Assembly: GCA_963978905.1 (NCBI GenBank)
Contig: OZ022257.1
Location: forward strand, 9,446,509-9,510,508
Direction: 5' to 3'
DNA length: 64,000 bases
From: Trichostrongylus colubriformis
Taxonomy: Eukaryota; Nematoda; Chromadorea; Rhabditida; Trichostrongylidae
Below the pieces are notes generated by a model that saw nothing but the letters and a program-made list of their open reading frames with translations, did no database searches and was not told the origin of the DNA. This document shows, one piece after another, positions 37,218-48,900 of the stretch (the stretch's first letter is position 1; every line of letters starts with the position of its first letter). The translations under genes and the position numbers were made by a program.

Positions 37218-38034
37218 TTATTGGTCTTCGTTACGAGTAGTTGAGGTGTTATCATTGAAATGTTGTACTGATGAAGTGCCAATGAACACCAGAAGTTAGA
37301 GATTAACTTCGGGGACAATCATTCCGAAAATGGTAGGTAGGTAAGAATTGGTACTTGAAGTACCCAGCAGCTCCCATACGCCGCATACCTATGAAACGTG
37401 CACGAGATGATCTATGAAAGATTGTGAACGTCAGTCGTTATCCCGTTCCTTGACTACAATAGAACTGTAGAATGGGGCAAAAAATGACGGAAAAACATTG
37501 AAAAGACCTCAATGACCGGACGATAATTTGAGTATCTATTGGGAACATCAAAGCCTGCTCAACCGTCTTGAGTGCATGAGTACTTGCTCCCCCTTATTGC
37601 CCTGTAATGGTAAGGTCACAATCGTATCGTTTCGTTGCGATCCCCTGGCTGTTGATTCCTCCTGTTCTTTACCTCTCCGCTTTGTTATTTGGTTTCCTCA
37701 TAGAAATTGATTTTAATTCACCAGACTTCTTCTTTTTGATCCCCTGCTGACTCGCGAACAGCTATCCTAGATGGAACTCGTAGAGAGGGGAGGGGGAGTC
37801 GCGACTTCGTCTCGGTTAGGGGGTGATATGGGTGATAAGGAATCTCTAGTAGATGTCATGCATTTGAAAACTATGGAAGCTTTTCCACGGCGAAATCCTC
37901 CGCAAAAAAACGCCTCTGGGCTGTGGCGGCCTTTTTTAGTCCCAACCGCCTTTCTTATCCCGGCCCGCCCCCTAGGGTTGGCTTTGCAGAGGAGACTGAC
38001 TGAGAAGGGCTTTCGACTTTTCATTGAACCTCGA

Positions 38035-39380
38035 ATAGGAACCCCTACAGATCGATAGAGTTCCGAAGGCTGATTACAACTGTGGAAACAAAGTGCTACG
38101 GGCTGTTCCGAAGCGAGTCAGTATGGGTAAAAGTTTACATACGATGTCTCATCGACGGGGTACTTTGCTAGTGGTGACTTATCAATGCGGTTAATCGTGT
38201 AGGAGTTAGCGTTAGGGCACTTCCAGGCAAGGCAATTCTAGGTGTCGAAAAGATTAGACGCTTTAGTACGACCCTCCGCCTCTACAGAGACGGAAAACGA
38301 TACCCTCCCCCCTTTTGACCTCTGCAATGACAGTAACTGGTGGAGGATTGTATAATTGCTATGAGTTTTATTTCTACGTGCTCGTATTCTCACCAGAACC
38401 AAAAGGTATTCATTTCACATTACCTTAAACGGGTTCGCTGTAAAATACCCTTTGCTTATCACCAGCCTATTCAAGCTTCAATTCCAGTGCTTATCGGTGT
38501 CTTTCGCAGGTACGAGGTGAGCCCTGATTCCACCGGTGTGTCTTGATTCCAGTTGTCAAGGAAAATAGCCATTTCGTTATGACTCCCTCTTCCCTCTACG
38601 AGGACCAGATACGACCCCCTTCTTTTGAACTTTACCAAGCCGGTACTTGTTGCCAGGTTGTATTGTTGCAATGTGTTTCATTGCCAGGTATTTTTACCCG
38701 AAGCAAAAAAATGTTTATTTCACATTTCCTCGTAATGATCGCTGTGAAATAGCTATAGTTCTCATCTGCTTGTTGAAGTCTAGATTCTAGTACTTAGCGC
38801 TGACCTCTGCAGATACGACCTTTCCCCGTCAATTACGACCCCACTGTCGAGGAATCCTCGACTCCCGGTGCAAGGTGTTGGGTTTGCTCCCGGGTGATAA
38901 CGCTTTCAAATTCCCATGGAACTCCGAATAGGGACCCTGACCAATCGATAGAGTTTCAAACGCTGTACAACCGTGGATACCAAAAGTGCTATTGGCCTTT
39001 CCGAAACGAGTAAGGTGACGTCAGAATTTACATACAATGAGTCACGGACGGAATTCTCTGCTAGTAGTGACTCATCAGCACGGTCAATCAAGTACGATTC
39101 ACCGGTCTCCTTACAAGGGAGGTCTTTCAGATCATGACGCGCCTTTGGGATACGGTTTTTCCAATATGAGCGGCCTTACGAATGTCAAAAAAGAGTAAAG
39201 AAACTTCTTCTAGTATGCCAACGAGGTGTCGAGAAGATTAGACGCTTCACTACGACCCTCCCCCTCAACAGAGACCGAAAACGACTCCCCCCCCCCCGCT
39301 TTTGACCTGTGCAATAACAGTAACTGGTGGCGGATTATATAGTTGCTATGAGTTTCATTTCTATGTACTCGATGCCAAGG
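38035..39380 (+). repeat. Alternating R1/R2 repeat cluster
   Basis: R2 at 38035-38215 and 38915-39095 (GGACCCTGACCAATCGATAG, TTTACATACAATGAGTCACG, AGTGACTCATCAGCACGGTC). R1-type units at 38225-38420, 38515-38880 and 39210-39380 (GAAAAGATTAGACGC, TACGACCCTCC, TTTTGACCTCTGCAATGACA). A reversed R2 is at 44218-44395. A further short R1 end is at 51365-51430. Confidence 0.65.
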
Positions 39381-39613
39381 TTCCACGAAGATGGAAGTTG
39401 GAATTTGTTAGGAGTAAAGATGTTTTTCCAAAAGGGCCATTTTATCCACTTATTGTGACGCATACTCCTTGTAGCTTTTATATGCAGATTCCAAGGTGTT
39501 CTTTGATTTCACATCCAAAACAAAGTCAAATACGAAAGGAATAAAGTGTTATCTCCACCATCTAAAGAAAGTGCGTAGCAGTTTCATGACAGTTCCCCGA
39601 CGCTGCAGCGCTG

Positions 39614-39700
39614 CGGCGATCGGATGGTCTACTGGCTACGACGATGGACCTTGAAACGAACGAAGTGCATAGGTTGTCGGTTCCGATCCTGGCATTGCCG
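39614..39700 (+). tRNA. Degenerate tRNA-like sequence (candidate)
   Basis: CGGCGAT (39614-39620) pairs fully with ATTGCCG (39694-39700). Between them are an A-box-like TGGTCTACTGG and a B-box-like GGTTCCGATCC. The anticodon arm and a long variable region do not fold cleanly. A pseudogene or SINE head is more likely than a working tRNA. Confidence 0.25.
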
Positions 39701-40112
39701 GTCATTTGCCTTTTTTGCCTTCACTTTTTCATCTTCAAATATGTATATCTGCTTATGCCAAATGACTATGATTTTCGTTGACAGCGTGCCAGGTTGACTC
39801 TATGTACGCATTTCTAGTGTGTTTATTGATCTGACTTTTTTGGACACGTAGAGGCCCGTAGCGCTCGAAAATCGCGGTACTCTCCCTAATGAGTGCCGTG
39901 TTCGCGTCTAGAGGATCAAACTATCCTCGTGGACACATTTCTCATAGTCAAATCCCAATTCTGTCCTTAAATTCGAGAAGGAGTGTATGTTTGGTCATGG
40001 GTACATGGTGCCCTTTCTATTTGTAGAAGTGAATAACGAATAAAATCGATGAAAATTAATTGAATATGCGTAGCACGCATGCCTATCGCTATATCTTTAC
40101 CTAACAAGTATA

Positions 40113-40861
40113 CAGGGGGTGCCAATAAAAAAAAAGTAATTTTTTCCTCCACTTTTAACCCTATATAAATCGAACTTCGGCGAATTCTAACAAAGTATTT
40201 CCATCCCCAAATTCAAGAGCACACTTCATACTATCATTTAACGCCATTAAAGCCTTCCACACGAACAGGATCGGGAGCTTATTCTGAGTGAATGTGATGT
40301 GTTACCTCAACACGGCGAAATCGGAGATTTCGTCGCCCTCGTTCAGAACCTTGCTAAGGCCCGTTCACTCTGGGTATCTAAAGGATTTCATATTGGGTGG
40401 TGCTCTTGAGTATTCCGTTTTTTCCGGCTTCCCAACACCCTCTGTTTCCAAGAACCAGAACGTGCCGTCATCACTGAAACCCCTCCGGAGGCAGGTTCGA
40501 GGCACGAAAAATGATACTTCGGACCATAGCAGCGATGTGCAAGCAGCAAGAGCTCTGTATTTTCCATGAATCGAAGGGCCAATCCTTAGGAATCTTTCCA
40601 CAAAAGACCTACCACGGAACCTGCTCCACTGTTTTAAGAGGACCTTGATACCGTGGGTGCTCCGAAGCCCGACTGCGCCGCTTGAAGGTTCCATATTTTT
40701 ATGAAAGTGAAAGTAGTGAGTCTCAGCTTGTTCCTGCTTTTAGAGAAACATTCCGTGAATATTTTGCCCTAGTACTTTTATCTCTTTAGTTTCCCATTGT
40801 TTTGTATTCATGGCGGATGTGAGTCGTGAGCAAAATTACTTCTTTTTTTTGGCACCCCCTG
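40113..40861 (+). mobile_element. Tc1-like non-autonomous element, complete copy
   Basis: CAGGGGGTGCCAATAAAAA at the left, inverse TTGGCACCCCCTG at the right, TA on both sides (40111-40112 and 40862-40863). 749 bp. Residues in one frame (LKDFILGGALEYSVFSGFP, LKPLRRQV) are conserved in the divergent copy at 41665 onwards, so it descends from a coding element. The protein is not recognised as a transposase. Confidence 0.8.
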
Positions 40862-41664
40862 TAGAACAAGAGAAATAGTGAGAATTTTTCGACAACTGAC
40901 ATCGCCGTCTCCTTCGTCGAACGTGCAGTCGATCAAGTGTACCAATGCCCAGCTCAAATTTTCGAATTCGGGTTGAAACTTCAATTGGGCTGGTTTCATA
41001 CCCCTGAGGGAATTCAACCTCCTGAACACGAATATCGAATCCGTTTTGCGCAAAAACGCTTCGTTTGTGCGCCATGAGCACTGGAAGGTTAAGAAAATTT
41101 ATCTGTCAAACTTGCTGAAAACTGACTATAGAGAGTAGCCTGGAATTCTCAATGTTATTGCTGCACTTGATCTTCATATTCGAATGTTTATGAACCCAAA
41201 AACTGAAAACCAAATTTTGCAAAAATTTGTCGGTGAACGAACCATCAACCCCGTTTTTGGCGTTACACAGGGCCGCTCAACAAAAATGAATATCAGTTAT
41301 ATTATTCTCATACGTACCCCCCTACATGCACAAAACAGCTTTCAAAAAGCGCATCATGAGTTAGAAGGCCTTCCTTGTCAGCTTATTAGTGCTCTTCATC
41401 AGCTGACGTATACAGCAATTTTTGCAATTTGTGCTTTACCTTCCACAATTGCTTCTATTTCAATTTTTGACGTTTATTTTTTTTTGTATGCGCCTCAACA
41501 TGGCCCACTTTTCACGAAATTCACTTTATTCAAGCTCATCAAATTCACACATAAACTCTTGTATTTTCAACATTGAAAAACGAAAAACCTTTTTTAACTG
41601 GTGTCAGTAACTCAAAAGGAAAGCATGCATGACGAAGTGGTCGTTTGTAGTGGTACTATACATA

Positions 41665-42390
41665 CAGGGGTGCCGAAAAAGAGTAATTTTGCTCACCGCT
41701 CACCTCCGCCAAGTATATAAGACAGAGAGCAATGAAAGAGATAAAAGTGTTGGGGTTGAATATGCCCGGGATCTTCATTCATAAGTAGGAATAAGTTGTT
41801 GCTCACTAGTTCAACAGTTATGAGAATATGGAGCCTTCAGTTGGCACAGTCGGGCTATAGAACACCTACGGCATCAGGGTCCGCCTCAAACAGCAGAGTC
41901 AGCTTCCGTGGTCAATCTTCGTCTGGAACCTTATTGAAGGCTGACACTTTGGTTCATGGAAGTCAGAGAGCTCTAGCTGCATGGTCACCGCTACTATGTA
42001 ATTAGCATATTTTTTCATGCTTTAAACCTGCCTCCGGAGGGGTTTTAATGGTATGAACACGTTCTGATTGTTGGAAACGAAAGACTTTGAAAACCCAGGG
42101 GAAACGGATTGTTTAAGGACATCATTCAATATGAATCCCCTTAGGGTACCCAAAGTGAACAGATTTAGCAAGGCTGTGAACGACTGCGGCCAATCTCGGA
42201 TTTTGCCGAGTTGAGGTGACACACCAAGTTCCCTCGTTAGAACCTCCCAATCCTGCTCGTGCAAGAAGCTGTTATGGAGTTGGGTGATAAGGTGATCTAA
42301 TCTTAAATTCAGGAATGGAAGTACTTCGTCAAATCTGCTGAATTTCGACTTATATAGCATTGAAAGTAAAGGAGAAAAAATCAAAGGCAC
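41665..42390 (-). mobile_element. Tc1-like element, reversed copy with longer conserved frame
   Basis: The terminal repeat CAGGGGTGCCGAAAAAGAGT follows TA at 41663-41664. The interior is the reverse of 40113-40861. A minus-strand frame of about 120 codons (42022-42390) holds EQDWEVLTREL, SPQLGKI, LRGFILNDVLKQS and FIPLKPLRRQV, shared in part with the other two copies. The far end is not recognisable. Confidence 0.65.
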
Positions 42391-42639
42391 ACATCGCGAA
42401 AAATTGTTAGAGCTATCGCGCGTGTTACAAGATGTAGAGGCCCTGGTTTACCCACTAGTGAAGAAAAATGAATCAAAACCCTCCACAACTACCAAAAATG
42501 AAGCTTCCTGCCATCGGTCCTCGTACGAGTATGGGAGATTGGAAATGTGTTTTTGCTTGATGATATCGCGCAAAATACTGTGACACCACCTGTTCTTCCC
42601 AATTGAAGCTACCTTCGCTATTGATATCAGTGCCTTATC

Positions 42640-42840
42640 TTGTCTTATCGCAATTTCCCTCTCGTCTAAGCCGAGTGTGATTCGGCTCGGTGGGCTCAAC
42701 TCGGCTCAGGTCGACCAGGTCGTGCGCGGCGGGGGTGAGCCGTGGCGCCGCGAAAAAGGTGCAATCCTCACAACCATCCAAGGGTCTACCTGCCCTGAAA
42801 AGGTAAGAACCACTCCGATTATCGCGTGGTGTGCCTTTAG
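42640..42840 (+). mobile_element. Element B, right-end fragment
   Basis: TCGTCTAAGCCGAGTGTGAT, then a GGTGCAATCCTCACAACCAT block and CGATTATCGCGTGGTGTGCC at the right tip match the right third of 31893-32600. Confidence 0.55.
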
Positions 42841-44014
42841 GAGGAAGGAGACAGAAGCGAAAAAAATGAAGACGAGCAGATGGACCAGCTGATTTGAGAT
42901 GGCTGCACCCTACAATGATTCAAGCAACGAGTGCGCGCAGATTAGCCATCTGCGGCTCGGTTTGTTCAAGATGGCGGAGGGGGTGTTGATAATCTTCAGA
43001 TGGTGGCCGCCATCTTAATTACTGGTTCTGTACGCGCGTGAGACCCTCTCTGTCGCCGCGGAAGAGGCACAGCCTTTGCCGTAAGGGAGACAGCTATCTG
43101 TCCGCATAGCAAATTATGAGGTTTCCCTTATCGCGAACAGTGCCTTTAAGGCTGTCTGGCACCCCTTTATATCATCCAGGAGTCGGTCCTCTCTCAAGTT
43201 TAATAATACGAGTATTCTATCAACCGTAGGAAGAACCATCAAATTACACGGACGTAGCAGAGACCCCCATCGTAACACTTGCACAAATTTAACAATTCTG
43301 AAGAAAGATCGTCGTTACCCTCTTCGGGCTACTTCTTCTTTGTGAACGCGTTGCAACTTCGTGTTCACTAGTCACCCACTTCAAATTTCTGAAGTCAGGA
43401 TCAAAATATAGAATAGGCAGGAATTTCGTCTCCTGGGCCAGTTGGGATTCCTGTTCACGAATATCATACTCATTCTGCTAAATGCACTAGCATCCAAGTA
43501 TGCTCGATAATCGAATACCTTCAAAACAAAGCCTTAGGGCTAGTAAAGCACGCTGGATGATATACAGTATCACCACAAACGGCCAGTTCGTCTTGCATGC
43601 TTCCCTTATGAATTTCTCATATCACTCTGATAAGGTTTTTTCAATGATGAAAATGCAAAAGTCATGTGTGAAACTGGTGTGCATGAATAAGAGCGACATT
43701 TGTGAAAAGACTGTGTTGAGGCGCATACAAAAAATGTCAAAAAATTGAAATGGAAGCAGTTATAGAAGGTGAAACACAAAATGCAAAAATCGCGACGTCA
43801 GCTGGGAGCAAATCCGCCTACTCTCACCTGGAAACGAAAGACACCAAGGACTTAGAGGCAGTGGTAGGGGTTACTCAGTTCATTCCAAGCTTTGATACTG
43901 ACCGGTGGGCGTGTTTACCGCGAAAGCCTACACGTCAAGCACCACGTTATTTCGATCGATACGGCATTAATACGATATCATCATTTGTTTCATGTTTATT
44001 ACTCCACATCTCAG
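42841..44014. other. No gene seen
   Basis: AGTGCCTTTAAGG at 43138 looks like a TTAA-element tip. Frames at 43500-44040 are not recognised. Confidence 0.4.
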
Positions 44015-44220
44015 TCATTCCTCGGCAAAGCAGACCCTAGAATGTGGACCGGGCCAAGAAGGGCGGCTGGAGCTAAAAAGGCCGCCTTTACGAGTGCTTC
44101 CTTCGTGGGAGGTCTCGTCGCAGAAAGGGTTTTCAGAGCTTGGTTCCTAGGTGAATATCCTCTTCAAGTGGTTCCTTATCACCTTTATCATTCCTATCAG
44201 TGTCTTCAAGGTGACCGGTG
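44015..44220 (-). mobile_element. Family A fragment
   Basis: Reverse-orientation end matching 29036-29230: GGACCGGGCCAAGAAG, AAGGCCGCCT and the tip ATTCCTATCAGTGTCTTCAA. Only the first roughly 200 bp of the family are present. Confidence 0.5.
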
Positions 44221-44395
44221 ATTCGTACAAGAATAACCGCGATGATGAGTCACCACTAGCAGAGTATCCCATCCATGACTCATCGTGCGTAAACTTTGAC
44301 GCCTCCTGACTCGTTTTGGAACTGCCCTTAGCACTTTAGGTTTTCACACTTGTGATCAGCGTTTGAAACTCTACCGATCTGTAGGGGACTTATTT
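44221..44395 (-). repeat. R2 repeat, reversed
   Basis: GATGAGTCACCACTAGCAGA, CCATGACTCATCGTGCGTAA and TTTGAAACTCTACCGATCTG are the inverse of 38035-38215. Confidence 0.65.
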
Positions 44396-44426
44396 GAAGT
44401 TCCATGGGAGTTTGAAAGCCTTTCCT

Positions 44427-44632
44427 GGGCCGCATGCCATCCTCTTCCGGCCCGAGATGGGTCCACGACGGCGTATGCCATGCGTCTCCAACCGCTTGTC
44501 AGAGAGACGCTTCACCCACAAATCTCGAGGATGCGTCCCGACCGGCAATGGGTCGTTAAGCGTCGGGGATACAGTAATCCCGTGACCGCGAGGTCGAACA
44601 TTTACACTAGCGCACACTGTTTTAATAAGGAT
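44427..44632 (-). repeat. GC-rich 205-bp repeat H, copy 1
   Basis: Minus-strand sequence matches 62592-62800: CAGTGTGCGCTAGTG, GGTCACGGGATTACTGTATC, GCGTCGGGGATAC reversed, ACGGCGTATGCC. No coding recognised. Confidence 0.7.
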
Positions 44633-45670
44633 TAGAGGAGGATTTCTGTGGGATTTCTATGGAACAGTGTTTCTAGCATCACAATCCTCGCATTTATATT
44701 CTATTTTCCACTTTAGATCCTGCACATGATCAGGGAGAGGATGCGGTTGTTTGATGCTGAAATTTATGAGCTTTGCACATCTTTTGTTTTTATTTTCTAA
44801 AGCATTAACGTAACTTACGATCTGGCCGTGTTGTTGCTGGCAAAATTTTAGGCATCGGATGTTGTTGCTGTTCTACTCGCAGAATTTTAATGTTTGTGTT
44901 TGCTTTGTGGTTACTTTTGCTTCAAATTCTGTTTTGGATTATTTTTCAACTGCTGCAACCTCCAGAAGCTGCAGAGGCGTAGTTAGGGTCCTGATCACGA
45001 AATGGTCATTCATTTCTGGCGCTAGCGCTATGTGGCGCCACTCTGCGAAATCTCATGGAAAGATTCAAAATACAGGCATATTCAGTACTCTCTTTATAGA
45101 TAAGACATTCTTTTTCTGTGTTGATGTCGTTCAGAACCAGATTAGTGCAACATCGTTTGAAAGAATTTGGTCTGAATCACTTGTCGTCCAAAACGGCCCC
45201 GATGTTTAAAGATGATGTCATATGCGTGATCAGCACCTTCAAACACCACTTTTTGCAAAGCTCTAGTCAAAATAGTTGTTTTGCTTGTTTCGAAATTAGT
45301 GTGGTTGTAATCGTAGGAAAGTGTCGAATATGTGCTTCACTATCACTTGCCTGACACACGCTTACAAAAAAGGTATTTGAAATTACGCGCCATTGCAACT
45401 TGCGCCTTTTCCTCCCCAGGGAGCTCCCGGCAGCATAGAATGCACCGGTTCAGAGGCCGCTTCAGCCGGGGGATCTCATCCGGCACGGTACGTCTCTCCG
45501 GCATGGGATTGCACTCGGCAGTGGACGTATCCCCGGCCGGAAGAGCACAGCATACGGACCCTGGTTAGATGTGAGTAATGGCATGATAACAGAATGATAC
45601 TTATCGTATCTTATTAAAGCGTCAACGATCGGAATGAATTATGCAACCAAAGTACACCTACCCCTGCTTG

Positions 45671-46382
45671 TAAAGACACACCACGTCATAATCTGATTAG
45701 TGACTTACTTTTTTGGGGCAAGTAGGTCCTTGGGTAACTGCTTAAATTGCATCTTTGCTGCGACTGCAAGGTGCACCCTCACGGTGTTGTGCCTGCTTGA
45801 CACAACCGAACCACGCCCACCAACCAAATCACACCTGGTCCTGGATGAGCAATTTCCAATGTGGAAACTGTCTCGTCATCGAAATGGCTGTTTCTTTTCG
45901 TGTTTTCTAAATTATTTTCTATTATCGCAAGTTTCTTCTCCACGTAAGCGCCACGTTCAAAATCTGTTCATTGAAGCCTAGGTGTGATTTGGCTGGGTGG
46001 GCTGGCTCGGTTATGTCTAAATAGGCACAACACCGTGACGGTGCACCGTACAGCCGCAGCAAAGGTGCAGTCTGAGCAGTTATCCAGGGACCTACTTGCC
46101 CCAAGAAAGTAAGCAACCAATCTGAGGGTGTATGCTGGAATACACGAACTTGGCCTCGGCCTGAGGTCGGCTCACCGCGCGCGGCCACGCTTCGCGAATA
46201 GTCCGAGTGGTGGCGTGTCCCTCGCCGTATGCGCTCTCCCAGATTTGCCCCAGCCTTTTTAGGAGAGGAGCCTTCGCAGCGATTGTACTCCGTGCGCGTG
46301 TCCACCGCGTGACCTAATGAATTCACTAACCGTGTGTTCCAAACGTCACCCCTAATCTGATTATCGCGTGGTGCGCCTCTAA
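45671..46382 (+). mobile_element. TTAA-type element B, second copy, with its own insertion
   Basis: Collinear with 31893-32600: TAAAGACACACCACGTCATA at the left, then the CAAGTAGGTCCTTGGGTAAC, CACAACCG..CCACGCCCACC and GCAAAGGTGCAGTC blocks, and ATTATCGCGTGGTGCGCCTC at the right. It lacks the insertion at 32024-32254 (its site reads GTGCCTGCTTGACACAA) but carries a different 226-bp insertion at 46126-46351. Confidence 0.75.
46126..46351. mobile_element. 9-bp-TSD MITE inserted in element B
   Basis: Ends GGGTGTATGCTGGAATACACG / inverse CGTGTGTTCCAAACGTCACCC. Flanks CCAATCTGA (46117-46125) and CTAATCTGA (46352-46360) agree at 8 of 9. Element B at 31893 has the uninterrupted site CTACTCTGATTACCGCG. 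Confidence 0.8.
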
Positions 46383-46447
46383 TTGTATGTCACTAGCTCG
46401 CTTACGTGTAAAAACGTGAAAAGGACGCTTTCAAGTCTTCGTATCTG

Positions 46448-46851
46448 CAGTCCATTTCAGAAAAACTGATTGGGCGTGCCTGCGGACTTGTATGAACGTG
46501 TATCGAACTCTCTCGATTCTCTCACGCCGCCACACACTCTCACTCTCGCCACGTACTCACTCTCGCCATTGGGTGACGGTTAGGACACACGAATCTGGGC
46601 CGTGACCCTGTGACAGCCTGTGGCCTTTGCCTTGTGACATGAATAATTCAGACGATTTGACTATACAACGGAACAGACTTGCAAGGAGGACACGATTTAC
46701 ATGAACAAATTGTCTGAATTATTTAAGGCTTAGGTCAAAGGCCACAGGCTGTTACAGGGTCACGGCCTAGATTCGTGTGTCCCAACCTACACCCCTCGCC
46801 ATTCACCCAAGTCCGTGGGACACGCCCAATCAGTTTTTCCGAAATGTACTA
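46448..46851. mobile_element. CAGTCCATTTC hairpin MITE, interrupted by 46571-46794
   Basis: Outer ends CAGTCCATTTCAGAAAAACTG and the inverse ending CGAAATGTACT. Shares GATTGGGCGTG, CACACTCTCACTCTCGCCA and CACCCAAGTCCG with 33486-33631. Confidence 0.8.
46571..46794. mobile_element. 9-bp-TSD MITE nested inside another MITE
   Basis: Ends GGGTGACGGTTAGGACACACG / inverse CGTGTGTCCCAACCTACACCC, with long inner pairing (GTGACAGCCTGTGGCCTTTG and its inverse). Exact 9-bp flanks CTCGCCATT at 46562-46570 and 46795-46803. The related hairpin at 33486 has this site uninterrupted. Confidence 0.9.
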
Positions 46852-48900
46852 TACAGCTAATGATGGCAGATAATTTTTTCTTGTGTAAAAGGAGGAAGAC
46901 ACGAATTTCAGCCCAATCCTTGGAAGGAATAGGAGCCTTGACATGGACACAACAAGTTCCCTTATCAAAGGTTTCTTTATGACAAGTGGTTCATTCACCT
47001 GGAGCGTTTTTCCCTTCGCCAGGCTTCGGCTTAGCCATCAACATTCTCCTGACAATGTTTGTCATGTCTTGACGTGCTTGAGAGCAATGGTGTGCAATAC
47101 GCTGTCATTCACAAAGTCGCGTCTCCTAACTAACCCATAATGACCCCACGGGAGATGAGCGTTAGGATCGTGGATCCCCGCGGTTGCAGATTTCGGACGA
47201 CTTCAGTCAACTATCACATACTAGTTAACATACATCCATGTAGATAACATGCATATACCTGTATGTTCATGTGAAACTAACGGTACTGTTCAACATTCAA
47301 CAAGCTGTCACCCCCCCCCTTATAGCACCTTTTTTTGTTATACAAGCTGGGCACTGAAGCGCTATTATTTTGCCTCTACTGCCGCTTCTTCGAACACTAT
47401 TTTTTCTCTTTTAGACGATTTCGATAACTATGGTTTATGGTTATGTCTTATCTATTCGAAGTTTTCACCCACTCCACTTAAAGACACCAGGAGGGGGTAA
47501 TTTCGGCTTACTGTAGAACAGACGTAGTGTGGACGAGTTTGAGTGGCCGCCATTGCACAAACTCGCCAATTTGACGCCTTGGCATGATGCCAAAAGAAGA
47601 TGGTTCTTTCATAGATTTCTTTTTTCCTTTTAGTTTTTACTTTGTTCTTTCTTATATTGTTTCTAGATGTACTTACGGGTCAAATAAAGTCGGGGGGGGG
47701 GAGATGCAAAATTTTCACCCACGTCAAAGCTTCTTTCCCTTCCTAGGGTTAGGCTAAAGCAGATGAGACCTATGCTTTGACAGATGCTTTTTAATGTGGG
47801 AGGAAGGGATATCAATTTTAGCCTAAGCCTAGTAAGGGAAAGAAGCTTCGACGTCGACGCAAAGTTGCGTCTCCCCCCTGACTTTATTTGACCCTTCTGA
47901 GATTTTCAGGAATAGAAATGCACAATTAAGAATATCCATAAGTAAACAAGTAAAATATGTCACTAGAAAACAGTCTAAAGAGGAAATAATTCGAAAATAA
48001 GGTTACATCAGGCCGAAGACAAGCTTTTAAATGAACGAAGCGTGGCTCGGCCATGGAAGCTTGCAGTTCGGACGGAAGCGCGCCCTGGGGGCAAATAGCG
48101 CCCTATGGCGCGTTTTTCAACGCCGGTTTCGTTACACATTGTATCTACCACACCCATATGTTTGTTTTCAGACGTCATTGTTTTTGTAAACGTTATTCCG
48201 CCCTTGCCCCCCTCCCGGTGCCTTTAAACAAAGTGCAACGCAACCTATGAGGCGGAGCGCAACATTCGCGCCCACTGCCAAGCCGCGTTGCGAATACCGT
48301 TCCACGCAGCGTTGAAGCCGCCCGAAATTCGTCGCGCGCGACCATCCACGATCCTAACGCTACACACCCTGACCCCACAGGTGGGTGGGACTCGGCGGTT
48401 CCCCTTATCACTATGCATGGTTCTTCTGCTCGACGACTCACTCACTACTATTCCTGATAACAATACATTAGAACTACAACACAAGTGATGATGCTCCGTG
48501 CTGTTTCTGCTGCTCTGGAGCAATACGCGGTGCTACTTGGCTATTCGCCAAAGCAGATAGTGGTGATTGTGAAACAACGTGTCGCGGACCTGTCAAATCA
48601 AGATTTAACACGCTCTGACCGCCCTTTTTCAATTAACATGGGCAGGCCTGTTATGACATGCCGTCTAATCGTTGCATGTTCTTCACAATTACCTAATTTA
48701 GCCCATTTGCAGATTCGATTTCTTCACAATCCTCTATTATCACACATTACTAAGCAATGGCAACAGTTCTGCACCTTAGTGTTTCTTTCTTTCAGGTGAG
48801 TGCTGAGTTCCCTTTTTGCACAATTATCGCGGTAGTACCATGCCATGTGATGTATCGAGTCTCTGAAAGGTGTGGTAGGTTGCCTAAAAAGCTTTCGTAC
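46852..48900. other. No gene seen outside the 47677 MITE
   Basis: GC-rich stretch at 48180-48370 and short frames. No motif recognised. Confidence 0.4.
47677..47896. mobile_element. Hairpin MITE, GGGTCAAATAAAGTC ends
   Basis: GGGTCAAATAAAGTCGGGG at the left, inverse CCTGACTTTATTTGACCC at the right. The arms include GTCAAAGCTTCTTTCCCTTC and its inverse near 47845. No clear flanking duplication. Confidence 0.8.

Noticed and set aside
43500..44040. Two consecutive frames of 82 and 96 codons as a small gene
   Set aside because: No recognised motif, no splice logic between them, and the second runs into a family A fragment.
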